NCBI GenBank assembly: GCA_008694505.1
Contig: VZDJ01007747.1
Span: 9,580,399 to 9,644,398, forward strand
Length of the DNA: 64,000 nucleotides
Reading direction: 5' to 3'
Source: Cyanoderma ruficeps
Taxonomy: Eukaryota > Chordata > Aves > Passeriformes > Timaliidae
Shown piece after piece: positions 24,837-36,320 of the stretch. Position numbers and translations under genes: made by a program. The notes under the pieces are model-generated. The model had not been told where the DNA came from and did no database searches. It saw only the letters and a program-made list of their open reading frames with translations. Positions within the stretch are counted from its first letter, which is position 1; each line of letters starts with the position of its first letter.

Positions 24837-27609
24837 GTCAAAAGACTTGGATGAAGGACAGGATATAGCATCTGAGGCATAGTACTAAACATCTTTTGAG
24901 ATTAGGCCACATTTGACTTGGATAAAACTAAAAACCACAGCTGTCTGAAAAATGCTGTATAGATCACACACACCCCAAAAAATTTTGTAAGATTAAATAT
25001 AACCTCAGTCTCAAAAATCTACCATATATCTCTTAACTTGAAAAACTTTACCTGACAGTATAAAAAATAAATATAATTTTTGTGCAAAATAAAAGTAAAT
25101 TTTTTTGAATTTGTTTCTTCTTTTTTCTAGCTTAATTAGAAGTGTGTTCCTTGAAAACATTACAAAAATCAAACTGAATACATTGCCTTCTGAGAACTGT
25201 ATAAAGTAATACAATGATTAAATGGAACCTCAGTACTAATTACCTCCTGAAGGGATTCTGCTACATACCATGTTTCATCAGGTTTGAAAGGCTTTAGTCT
25301 AGAACGCTGAATATTATCTGCAAAGATGACATTTTCATTTTATCCACTTGTAATCTCATTTATCCAGCCTAGGCTCACAACTGTGCCAATTAATATCCCA
25401 AGGCAAAAAAGGGGGTTTTGTGTCCCACAAAAATATCTGAGCTAATGAAAAGCTGCTCAACACAAACAAGAACATCAAACCTGTTAATTTTCTTCGACAA
25501 TATTTAAAACCCTTAAAAATATTCAGCATTAACAAAGAGCATGATTTTAATTAATTTTGCTGTTGTACAGTATTTCTAAATAGCCCCAAAGTTCCAACAA
25601 ATAATAATAATAATAAGCACCTATATGTTTGAATCTTAACACTTTGGTCACATTTCTGCTATTTTATTGGCATTTAAGGTCATTAATCAACAAATTTTCT
25701 CATTGAAAATATCTTTCACTTTTCTTCCTCTTATGTTGCTGTCCTTTCCATCCATGTAGTTGTCTCATTCTTTGCAAAATACTGAGTGATTTATGATGCA
25801 CTCCAATATAGGATCAAAGTCTGCATTCATTTACAGAATATCATTTTATTATATTTCTATTGCACAGTGAATGGCTGTAAAGCAATGAGTCTAGGTTAAA
25901 GATGAAACTCTACTTGTGTTCATAAAACTGCCATTGGCTTTTGGTTCTTTGTTCAGAGAGGTATATAAACCCAAGGTTCTTTGCAAATATGAGAAGGCTT
26001 TAACTATAGGAACCACCATTGAATGATGAAACTGAAACATTGATTTATAATGTAATTGAATAAAAAGTTGTAGTTCAGTGGATCTGCGTGGCACTCATCT
26101 TCCTCTCTGCTATTTCTTAGGTGCACTGTCTTCCAAAAGCTGTGTTTCATAGATATACTATCTGCGTTATTTTATGCGCCATGGAACTACACTCTACTGT
26201 AAAACTTTCATTTATCTGTAAAGGGTTAACAGATGTGTTAATAGAGCCCAGCAGGTATACAGCTGTGACTCAGAGTTGATATCCTCTAGTGCTAGATTCA
26301 TAACATTTTAAAACACAAAGCTATTCATATCTATAACACGTTCATAGTAATTTTCTTACTAAGTCTTTTTACCTATCCATCAACATATTTTTTTTTCCCC
26401 AGAATGAGAATATGATAATTTAGCTATAACTATCTGGTTTGTCTCTTCTGAAACATGCTCCCATTTGCATACTTGTTGCTTCTTATGTTGAAGATGTTTC
26501 ACTTAATTTCTTAGGTATTATTTTTCCTTTCTCTGGAGTTTCTCACTACATAAGGTGTGCATATTTAGCAGAAGAGTCTTAAACAGCATTTGGCTTGCAT
26601 ATGGTTTATGTTAGAGAAGAGTTAGTACGGACTGAATAGATCAGACAACAAGAACCATTCAGCTTCCTGACATGTACAGGGTAATTAGTAGGCAATGTGG
26701 CAAAACAGAGGTATCTACTTATTTACACTCAGCCAGTGGGAATAAGCAAGACTAAACACTTGAGAAAGAGCCAGGGTCCTGCTTCCACCAGTGCATTCTT
26801 ACTGGTAAAATGTGCAGAGGCATATACAGAGCAATTACAAGATTCACAGAAAAAGCTACAATTCAGAGTTAATATTTTTGAGACATGATGTCTCTCCAGG
26901 ATACTTCTAAATTTTACTTGTTTAACATGACTTCTTACTGATGTCAATATTTAAAATTTGAAGCTACTCCTAAATATTCTGTATTTGCTCTTGCACACCT
27001 GGTATTTTAACCTTTGACTTAACTCCAGACGTGGTTTGATGTGGATGAACAAATGATCAGCGTACAGTCTACCTATCTCCTTGTATTTGAACATTTCTTT
27101 GCCTCCCACTTATTAATAGCAGAACTACATCAGGATCAGGAGTTTGCTGCTAACTCCATCATCATCCAGGAGACTACTTGTGAGATGGTTCTTCTAACCC
27201 AGAATACACCTTCAAACTGGCAAGGTGCCATATCATTACACCACTCTTTCAAGTGATGACAGAGTAATTCCATAGCAAGACAATGCTCCATTACTCAGAT
27301 TTTCAGAACAGTATCAGTGAAACTGCTGCCTTCCCTCATGAAAATGTTCCAGGGGAATCTCTTTAAACTAGCTAAACTCATCATCTCAGAGCTGATTTAG
27401 TTATTCGTTTTAGCCTTTTCCAAGCAAGGGATATTATGTCCAGAGTAGCAGCCAAGACAGAGGTTATGAATATCAGTTCCAAAACTGAATAGCTGAGAGT
27501 TTCTAATGATATGACTACTGGCATTAAGAAAAGCACCAAGAATATTGGCTCCGTGTAATGCTCAGTATGTAGCTAAGAAGCCTCTGTAAGACAAAGTCCT
27601 CAGACATTC
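24837..27609. other. AT-rich non-coding stretch
   Basis: No gene or transposon is recognised. It contains a short (AAT)6 microsatellite at 25599-25616. Open frames at 25891-26094 and 26697-27256 have no recognisable similarity. Confidence 0.65.
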
Positions 27610-27702
27610 CTCCCAGTAGGTGTCCCTGCCCATGCCAAGGGTGTTAGAAGCAGATGACCTTTAAGGCTCCTTTCAATCCAAACCATTCTATGATTCTGTG
27701 AC
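27610..27702 (+). mobile_element. CR1 LINE 3' end, plus orientation
   Basis: The segment runs GTGTCCCTGCCCATGCCAAG, GATGACCTTTAAGGCTCC, TTTCAATCCAAACC and ends with the CR1 terminal repeats ATTCTATG and ATTCTGTG at about 27685-27701. Only the last ~90 bases are present, which is the usual severe 5' truncation. The terminal repeats are intact, so this copy is younger than those at 11.1, 28.5 and 52.5 kb. Confidence 0.88.
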
Positions 27703-28324
27703 ACTTGATGGCCACTGTCCAATGCCATTTCAGCCAGCCATGGCCTTTAGTCTGCCTGTCCTCACCCTCAGTCAGTGCCTGTATGAGCAGTACTCACGGC
27801 AGCTGGGTGATCAGCATCAAGACATTCTTGTTGGGCCAGAGTCACATATTAGCATTGCTGTTGTAATCCTCCAACAATGGTATGGCTGTGGTTGAGAAAT
27901 CTGAACAGACCTCCCATAACCATCAGCACAGATACAACAAGCCATCACACTTTGGGCTAAAGCAGCAATGTAAAGATTTAATGTTTTCTACTTAGGGTCA
28001 CCCCATCCCAGATCAGAAACTCAACCCAGGCACTGCTACTGCCTATTACTGCTGACACACACTGGTCTTACTCAGGTTATGAGGACTTCAATTAACAGCA
28101 TTGGGAGAGGTTGTCTTTTTTTTCCCTCAACAAGTCTGCATCTGACCTCCTCAGCAACCCTACCCACAGATTAGATTTTTCCAGACAGCTTTCTTCCCTT
28201 CCTAGTCATCTGCCGGTACTTTTTTCCCTGCAGACAGGTCTCTATAGCTTTACATCCCTAATTGCTGCTGGAGTTAATTCCTTCCCTGCTACATAGTGCT
28301 TATTGATCCATCACTCCACAAAAT
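27703..28324. other. Non-coding stretch
   Basis: Somewhat higher GC than its surroundings just after the CR1 end (27703-27900), with a 65-codon open frame beginning inside the CR1 terminus that resembles no known protein. No other feature is seen. Confidence 0.6.
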
Positions 28325-28745
28325 GCTAATTTCAACCTCGACTGTATTAATCTACTTTGCTTATGAAGATATCAAGATCCATAATATCTATTATTTCTCT
28401 ATCTTTTAGTAGCCAAATCATGTCAAATAAGAAAATCAGATTTCTCAAGAACAAATCAATGCTTGCTTTTACTTATTTTCCATACCTTTATAGGTTGCTT
28501 AGTAATTTGTTCAAGTATCTCCTAAATGAACAAAACAAAATAGATGGGTTTGTCATTTCCAGAGACCTCTAACATTTCCTCCCATCTAACCCTCCAAATT
28601 GGGGAGAAGTTCTACACTACAGCTACTTTAGTTTTCAAGGATCTGCTCAATTTTCCACTAGCTCCCCCAAAAGTCACTAGAAGTTATGGCAAGATTCTTA
28701 AGTGTTCCAGAGTGAATTTCATCAAGGCTTTATTAAGTTGAAGTT
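28325..28745 (-). mobile_element. Ancient CR1/L3-like RT relic
   Basis: Minus-strand translation gives an eroded CR1/L3-type reverse transcriptase: EILEQITKQPIKVWKISKSK, then H-stop-FVLEKSDF. This corresponds to the family's ILEQII...S.QHGF..G.S block, with the glycine of QHGF turned into a stop. Nucleotide blocks also fit old LINE consensus, such as GTCAAATAAGAAAATCAGAT (28419-28438) and GAATTTCATCAAGGC (28713-28727). No 3' terminus is present, so it is an internal fragment. Divergence is high and several frameshifts and stops occur. Whether it belongs to CR1 or L3 cannot be decided by eye. Confidence 0.65.
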
Positions 28746-31700
28746 ATTTAATGGCCGTACTGTTTCTATATATATTACTCATCCAGTTGCATATATCATA
28801 GGGCATATTTAGAATATCTAAGACACTAGTTTTGAGATTAATGGAAAGATGGATTCCTTATGAAGATGAGTAAAAGCTTTAAAGCTGTCCTTTGACTACA
28901 CTGCCTTCTACAATTACCCTAGATCCCTGGGTGTTAACTCCCTCAAGGAAAAGGGCCTATACTGAGAATTATTGTGTAAATACTTTCTTCAACTACACTG
29001 AAAGAATTTATTCTTGTAAAGTGCTTGATATTGTTGATTTTTAAAAATTGGTTCTTTTGATAAATGCATTTACCCTGCATTCCTGAGCTGATTACCCAGT
29101 AATAAAGCACAATATTACATTCTTTAGAAATTTATAGCACTGTGCTTTTTAGAGAGAAAGAAAAAGGCACAGTAGCACAGCAAATGTTTATTGTAGAGAC
29201 CTATGTAGCCCTATAAGTATTCTAATAACACTGTTGGAGACCAACATCTAATAAAAAGGAACTTTTCACCTTTAGAGAGGTTCCTTCAAGAACTCTTACC
29301 CATTTATCCATTTCTGTCTTTAAAGATGATTACTCATCTAAAATATCAAAAGTCAAATATTTCCATTAAAGAAATTGTGAAAACCTATATTTTAAAGAGC
29401 TTTTACATTCTTAAATTTCAATATTATTGAAGTTTGCCACTGCTACAGTGCAGGAATTTTTTAAATATGTGTACCTGAAATCACACAGTTCTCACAAGAT
29501 ATTTTTTACTATAAGACCATACCAGATATGATCTGTTTCTATCTGTTTCTCTGCTTTTAAATGTCCTTCTAGTTTCCTTCAAATGTTATAAATATCAAAA
29601 AATATCTTCACCATTGTTTTAGATTATGCTGCAGGGTTGATGAATGTTGCAACTCACAAAGAGGTTTGTGTGCATTAGGATTTTCCCCTTCTTTGCCTCA
29701 AAGATTTTCATTGCTCAATTCTCTGAAAATTTTAACAAAATACTAATTTGATCTTACATTTTACTCTAAGAAATAACCTGGAACAGTTTCTCGTGGTGTA
29801 TGCAGTTTTGTTTTAGTGAAATCTACAACTTCCACAGGCATCAGAGATTTTTGGGTTTTATTTATTGGCAAGTTTTAGTAGATGGTATTTTTTTAAGAAA
29901 CACTTGAAATTAATTTAGTGTTATAGATCAAGTGATGTTTCTTTGGAGAAACATCTTTATGATCAACAAATCTGGGATGGTCTTAACATAGTAAAAGATA
30001 TCTTGTGAGAACTGTGAGCTTTCAGATACATGTATTTAAAACAATTCCTGCACGGTAACAGTGAAAAACTTCACTAATTAGAAGCACATCTTATTTTGGC
30101 ATGGCAACAACGAATGTCTTTTGTTGGCTATAGAACAATTTAATTATGCTTCACAGTGAAAGCTGAATTTTCTTAATTATTACTATTGAAGGTACCTTTG
30201 AAGGAAACAGAAGTAACTTGGTGCTGACTGTGTTTGGAATGGAACTAGAGATGGAATTTTTTTCAGCATAAATACCTTTCCTTTTTTTAACTTTCTTTCC
30301 ATTGTTGTCACATAAAGTTAAGCCAAATTTGGGATGAGCAAAGGCATTAAATCTGATTTGTTAAAACTTCAGACAATCTTTTAATATCTCTTATTGGAGC
30401 TATTAAATGAGGAAAATTTCAGAGAAGACAGTAATGTAGTCCTTGGGCTGCCTAGGAGAAAAATGCTCCATTTCTTAATCAGTAATTTTTTACAAGATCT
30501 TGTACTCTGCACAACAACTTCAGTATTAAATCATCAGAATCACAGTTTGTAGCTGCTTTAGGTACTAAAATTGTTATGTTAATTGACTTCTTCAGTAGTA
30601 ATATTATTGAGAATGAGAGGAAAGCTAATGTCTTTATGAACAATTTGATGGGTGAAGGTGTGGGTGTTAACATCTTTGAAATGGGTCTTAATGTCTCTAC
30701 CAACTTTGGGCTGCAGGTTGGTTGCAGAGCCCAGACACCTTGGCTCCTAAAAGAGACAAGGGTCTGCACAAGCCTGAATTTCTGAGCTTTGGGGTAAAAG
30801 AGTAGGTTCTAGCAGGGGGATATGTGGCAGGCAGTACATTCCCAGTCCCTCAGCCAGTGGGGAAAGGAAGAGGGCACCGTGCAGCCAGGAGTTTAGGATG
30901 AAAGGAGGCTGTGCTCTCTGAAACCTCAAGAGAAAACCCTGTGGGTGTGTGCCCCAGTGGACTCTCTCCCTTTATTTGAATAAAGTTGCAGGACACCTCT
31001 GTCTCCTTCTTGGTTATAAACCTCTGGCATTTATGGATTTTCCTGACAAGAACATCTGAAGTAAGCTTTGATAACATTACTTACAGCACAGAAAACAGAT
31101 GACTGAAGGCATAAACATACCTCCTTAATTTAAGATATAGTACAAACTCTTGATGGTGTGCAGCCTACAGATACCTTTTGTTTGTTTATGTGACAAAATA
31201 CAATACAGAAAGTCCCAGAAAATAGGCTTCTCTTTGGGATGGTTTCAAAAAAACCCCAGGACACATACACTGTTAGTTTTCACTCACTTGAACTGAAAAA
31301 GTTTAACAGAAGGTATATGAATCCTCATGGGCTAGACCATGCTAGACAAAGCAAGGGAAGAATGAGAAAGTAGAGAAAAAGAAGCAAACAGAAATCTACT
31401 AAACTGAAGTCATAAATATTTAAGAAGTCTTTCCCTTTGCTATCTTTTTTTAGTATTTTTTTCTTTACAAAAACCTGTCTACCATTTTGGACTTTTTCAA
31501 GCAAGGAGAAGCACAGCACACATCAGCATTTAAACTGACTATGAAGTTTTGCTGTGTGTACTAAGCTGTATCTTCTCTCACAGATCCCATCGAGCTGGCA
31601 AAGGAGTATGTGAGTACAGTAAGTTAGCTACTATTCCAGATGAACTAATGAGCTAAATGACTCATGTTTCTGAAGCAAGAATAAAAATAAACCTTTTGTC

Positions 31701-32096
31701 AATATCATAGCATATATCTGAATCTATTCATGGGCAGAAACATTTTCTGCTCTGAGAACTTGTTCCTATAACGTATAGGATACCTTAGTCAGAATCCACC
31801 AATGGGTTGGTACTGGAAAACCCAGCTGGTTTTAACATTAGATAACCTCTATTAAAGTGCAGGATGTTATGTTTTTACATAGTTACTATGCTACAGAGCC
31901 TTAGTAGATTGAGACCTTTGGTTTAAGGAAGAAAACCGGGAAAAAACCCACGTCACCATGTAAACTGTTAATTTAAAGTCTCATTCCTGACTCTCCTGAT
32001 CCAGACCTTACTGAATCTATCAGCTGCTAGATTTTGCTGAACTATACCCAGGCTCCCAGCTGTTTTTATGTGGCTGCAAGGAGCTGGACATGAGGT
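28746..32096. other. AT-rich non-coding stretch
   Basis: No gene or transposon is recognised. A GC-richer segment at about 30700-30960 carries several short overlapping open frames on both strands (30479-30929) with no known domain. Confidence 0.6.
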
Positions 32097-32270
32097 GTGG
32101 GGCGCACAGCCTGCACTGACAATGCGTGGGGCTGCACGGACAGGGTCCTGGGCAGAGCTCACCCCACGCTGCTCACCGAGTCTCTCATTCACACTGACAT
32201 TCCTCTGAAAAGCTGTTTGGTTGTGTTTCAGGCAGTTGCTGCTTTTATAAGATGCGGGCAGACTGCAGGT
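32097..32270. other. Small CpG-enriched patch within a 149-codon frame
   Basis: Six CpG dinucleotides occur in about 160 bases (32101-32260), and 32101-32160 is about two-thirds G+C, against an AT-rich, CpG-poor background. The longest open frame of the window (31968-32417, minus, 149 codons) covers it, together with a 64-codon plus frame. Neither protein resembles a known family, and GC-richness itself lengthens open frames. A TATAAG-like string lies near 32246. It could be a weak promoter, an enhancer or a remnant of an unrecognised GC-rich transposon. Confidence 0.45.
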
Positions 32271-34613
32271 CCTGACTATAACCTTAACTGAAATATTTCT
32301 GTATTTATGACTAAACACATATATGAATGTCTTTTTTTGACAGGGTTGTAAAGCACTATACATTCTAGGACTAAGACCCAATCCCACGGTATTGGTTTTC
32401 AAACACATTTTGCACATCCTGAAAAAAACAGTAATAATAATATGCTATGGTAGTGACACCAGATATATATCATTATTTCTCTTTCAAACCTATTTCATAA
32501 AAACACTTTTATGAAAGTCGTTCTTCTCACCACAACTACAAGTCATATTTAATGTCTTCACTGTTGTGAAAAAGAAAATATTGGTTTATGATCTGAAGAA
32601 ATACCAATTTTATAGAAGTTATACAGGAGTTTTTCTTTAAAATTTTGCTTTTAAAGATCTACTGAAATGAGTCAAATATTGAGATTCATGCCAATTATTT
32701 CAATGAGTATATTTACAGCTATCCAGTATAACGAAGATAAATTATCTCCTTCAGCCTACAAAAGTTGCATATTTATCTAGCACTTATTACTGTAATAAAG
32801 CACTAATTTAATCCAATTGACTTGCCCTTGGTAGGATGACTTCATAGTGTGATTATTCAAGGCACAAATAAAGGAATTTTTAATAGTTTTTATTATTATT
32901 TTCTTGCTAAAAATGTAAAGCTTTTCAGACCAAAGCATATGATGTTCTGAGATCAAAAGTAGCAGTGAACTTAGTCTTTATGTTTTAATGCCCATCTAAC
33001 CACTTTCCCCAAATTACAAGACAATCAGTTTCCTATGTGCTAACTATAAAACAGAGAACAGTGTTTTGGTTTTTTTTCCTTGGGAAGGAAATGCGGAAAT
33101 GCATCAGTGAAGAGCCTACAGCTATATACATTATGTGCGCTATGAATAAATAACTTCCCTAAGTCCATAGAGAAACATGGGCTAATTCCTTAACTCTGTA
33201 AGTTAATAAATATATGCCTCCACTGGTTATGAAGATGAGGAACACACAGAGACCAATTTCTGTATATATATATAAAATTAACATCAGTATGAGAACGGCA
33301 TAAAGGAGGTATATTTAAACAGGAAAATGAAATTACTTCATTGTTCCATTTATAATAAATAATGATCACACATAGAGATGACCATATTTTACAGAAACTA
33401 AAGTCTTAATTTCAGTATTAATGTCCTAGAAAAACAAACCTTATGTATTAGATGTCTAACACTTTTTATCAAAAGGGTCATTAATCTTTTTTAGAGAGGA
33501 AATATATCCACTGTCTCTGTTTAGGAAATAAAATTAATTCTTTTAATTGTTTTCATTCTAATTTTTTGTAATAAAGACCACTATAGTTTGAATTGTAAGT
33601 GGTGTAATATGAAATACATAAATGCCTAGAAGTATAAAACATAAAAATAGCTTTTGTGTCATTGCTTTTCTTAAAGACCATGTTTTCTTGTTAAATGGTA
33701 CATTTATAAGCAAGTGAGCACTTAGCCATCTTAATCCATTTGCATTCTGTTGAGATAAGTTATCAGTAGCTCAGTAATTGAATTTCTTTCTAATTCATAT
33801 GGAGCCTGCCTGCAGGGGACACATTAACTGCTAGGCCCAAAATTACATAATCTTCACAATGCTCTGCTAGAAATCAAACAACAGAAAGCCAAAACAAACA
33901 CACAACAAAGCTTTGAGACAACTGAATTTTAAAATCTTTTCAGAGTGAGGGAGGGGTCAGAGTCACAAGTTTATTCTTGAGATTCAACTTATCCAGTTTA
34001 CCAAACTGGGTTAAAAACTGCTTAAAATACATATCGGTGTCAGTATGCATACAATCTGACAGTATTCTAAACCAGAGGTTTATTCTGCAGACCTGAAAAC
34101 CAGAAATATTCGAATGGAGTGATGAGTCTGGATTACCACCCTTTCCTGTGTGGTTTACTTTCCTAATGGCCAATAAAAGTGAGTCATTGAACACATCATG
34201 TTAGGAACAGATATATAAAAGGCTATGTGCCTGCACTGACACAGTTCCACAGAAAATGCATATTTCTACAGTATTGAGTCTAAGGCTGTTATTTTTTAAG
34301 TGCAGCTATGTAAAACATCTTTGGCAGATAATAAATCATAGACAAACCATGTTAGAGTCTCATCTATATTGAGTGCTGCTGATATGTCTCTCACCAGTAC
34401 TTTGGCATCAGTTAATGCTATTTGTGGATTCTGTCTTTGAGCAAACAATCAGTGGAACTGTAAAAGAACCATGAGTCCAGCTCCTCCTTTTCTGCTCCCC
34501 TCTACACCCACACTCAGGATTCCATCAGCAGCACGATGCACCAAGCAGAAGCCATAAGGTTAAGGTGAACACCCAAAAGCTACTACTGCCACTTTGTGTT
34601 ATTATCACTTATC
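32271..34613. other. AT-rich non-coding stretch
   Basis: No gene or transposon is recognised. It holds a short (TA)6 run at 33263-33274 and several T/A homopolymers. Confidence 0.65.
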
Positions 34614-35367
34614 TTCATAGATTCATGGAATGGTTTGGGTTGGGAGGGACCTTAAAGGTCATCTAGTTCCAAACTACACTGCCATGGGCAGGGACGCCTA
34701 CCACTACATCAGGTTGCTCAAAGTCCCATCTGACCCGGCCCATCAACACTTCCAGCAATGGTCCCAGAGAACCACAATATCTCTGGGCAATCTGTTCCAG
34801 TGCCTCACCAAACCCACAGAAAATAATTTCTTCCCAGAATTTAATCTAAACCTAGTCTTTCAGTTTGAAGCCATTGCCTCTTGTTCTGTCACTAGATGCT
34901 CTTGCATATAGTGTCTCCATCTTTCCCATAAGCTCCCCTCAGCTACTGAAAGACTGCAATTACATCACCTCAAAACCTTCTCTTTTCCAGGCTGAACAAA
35001 CCCAACCCTATCAGCCTTTTCTCATAGAGAGGTGCTCCAGCTCTATGATCATCTTGGTGGCCTCCTCTGGACCTGCTCCAACAGGTTGGTGTCCTCCCAG
35101 TGCTGAGGACCCAAGAGCTGGATGCAGCACTGCAGGTGGGGTCTCACCAGAGAGGGGCAGAGGGGAGAATCCCTTCCCTGGCGCTGCTGCCTACACTGCT
35201 TTGGGTACAGTCTAGGATGCATCTGACTTTCTGGGATGCAAGTGCACATGGCTGGTTTATGTCCAGTCTCTCACCCATCAGCACATCTCCCCCGGGCTGC
35301 TCTTAATCTGTTCGCCCCCAGCCTTTGTTGATACTGGGGGTTGCCCAAAGCCAGGTGCAGGACCTCA

Positions 35368-35428
35368 CACTTGGCCTCATTAAACCTCATGAGATTCCAC
35401 TTGGCCTCATTAAACCTCATGAGATTCC
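35368..35428. repeat. 30-bp tandem duplication inside CR1
   Basis: Two identical 30-bp units starting CACTTGGCCTCATTAAACC lie at 35368-35397 and 35398-35427, with one further matching base. The usual CR1 sequence has a single copy here, so the duplication arose in this copy or its source. Its length keeps any reading frame. Confidence 0.92.
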
Positions 35429-35435
35429 CCCGGGC

Positions 35436-35624
35436 TCACTTCTGGAGCTTGTCCAGGTCCCTCTGGATGGCACCCTGTCCTTCAGGAGTGCCAACAGCAC
35501 CACTTACCTTGGTGTCATCTGCAAATTTGGTGAGGACGTACTCAATCCCTTTGTCTATGCCATCAATCACTACATTAAATAACACTGGTCCCAGTTTGGA
35601 CCCCCGAGGGATATCACTTATCAC
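35436..35624 (-). pseudogene. CR1 reverse-transcriptase palm remnant (FADD motif)
   Basis: A 62-codon open frame encodes the palm of a CR1 reverse transcriptase. [13 protein letters not shown] (residues 5-17) corresponds to the motif-B region (family VPQGSVLGPVLFN), and [10 protein letters not shown] (residues 33-42) contains the two catalytic aspartates of motif C, residues 36 and 37 at 35514-35519. The flanking RT continues in other frames on both sides, so this is the longest intact piece of a broken ORF2. Confidence 0.92.
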
Positions 35625-36320
35625 TGGTGTCCATCATGACCCTGCCCTGCTGACCACTACTCTCTGGGTGCAACTGTCCAATCAATTCCTTTTCCACCTA
35701 ACAGCCCATGCATCAAATCCATCTCTGTCCAATTCAGAGAGGGATGTTGTGGGGGAGAGTGTCAGAGGCATTGCAGAGTCCAGATAAATAACATCTGTGG
35801 CACCTCCCTTGTCCACTGAGGGAGCCACTCCATCATAGAAGGCCACTGGGTTGGTCAGACACGACTTGCCCTTGGTAAAGCTGTGCTGGCTGTCTCAAAT
35901 CGCTGCCCTGTCCTTCATGTGGCTTAGCATAGCTTCTTGGAGGATCTGTTTCATGACCTTCCAAGGCACAGGGGCGAGGCTGACAGGCCAGTAGTTCCCA
36001 GGGTCCTCTATTATACCCTTTTAAAGATGGGTACAACACTCTCCTTTTTCCAGTCACCTGGGACTTCACCTGACTGCCATGTCTTTTTAAGTAACAAAGA
36101 GTGGCTTGGCAACTACATCAACCATTTCCCTCAGAATTCTAGGATGCACCTCATTGGGTTCCATAGATTTATGTACATTCAGGTTCTTCAGGTGGTCATA
36201 AACCTGATCTTCACTTGAGAGTAAAGACTCCACATAGGTCTCCTACAGTTTTCCTGCATCTAGAAATCCGTCCTGCTCACTATGATCCCCTGTTCTGCTG
36301 GGGAACACGCCTGAATACTG

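Larger units (their letters stand above)
34614..36320 (-). mobile_element. CR1 LINE, 5'-truncated, about 1.7 kb
   Basis: The 3' end lies at the left: CATAGATTCATGGAATGGTT at 34616, followed by the typical GTTGGGAGGGACCTTAAAGG block, and the 3' UTR extends to about 35300. ORF2 sequence then follows on the minus strand: the C-terminal part of reverse transcriptase, the catalytic FADD region at about 35514-35525, and more N-terminal RT blocks up to about 36220. The right boundary is uncertain (36220-36440) because homology fades. Frameshifts divide the RT into pieces, so the copy is dead. It also carries a 30-bp tandem duplication. The plus-strand open frames across this interval are antisense shadows. 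Confidence 0.93.

Noticed and set aside
35325..35787. Plus-strand frames of 85 and 148 codons
   Set aside because: They are antisense to the CR1 reverse transcriptase and reflect its codon pattern.
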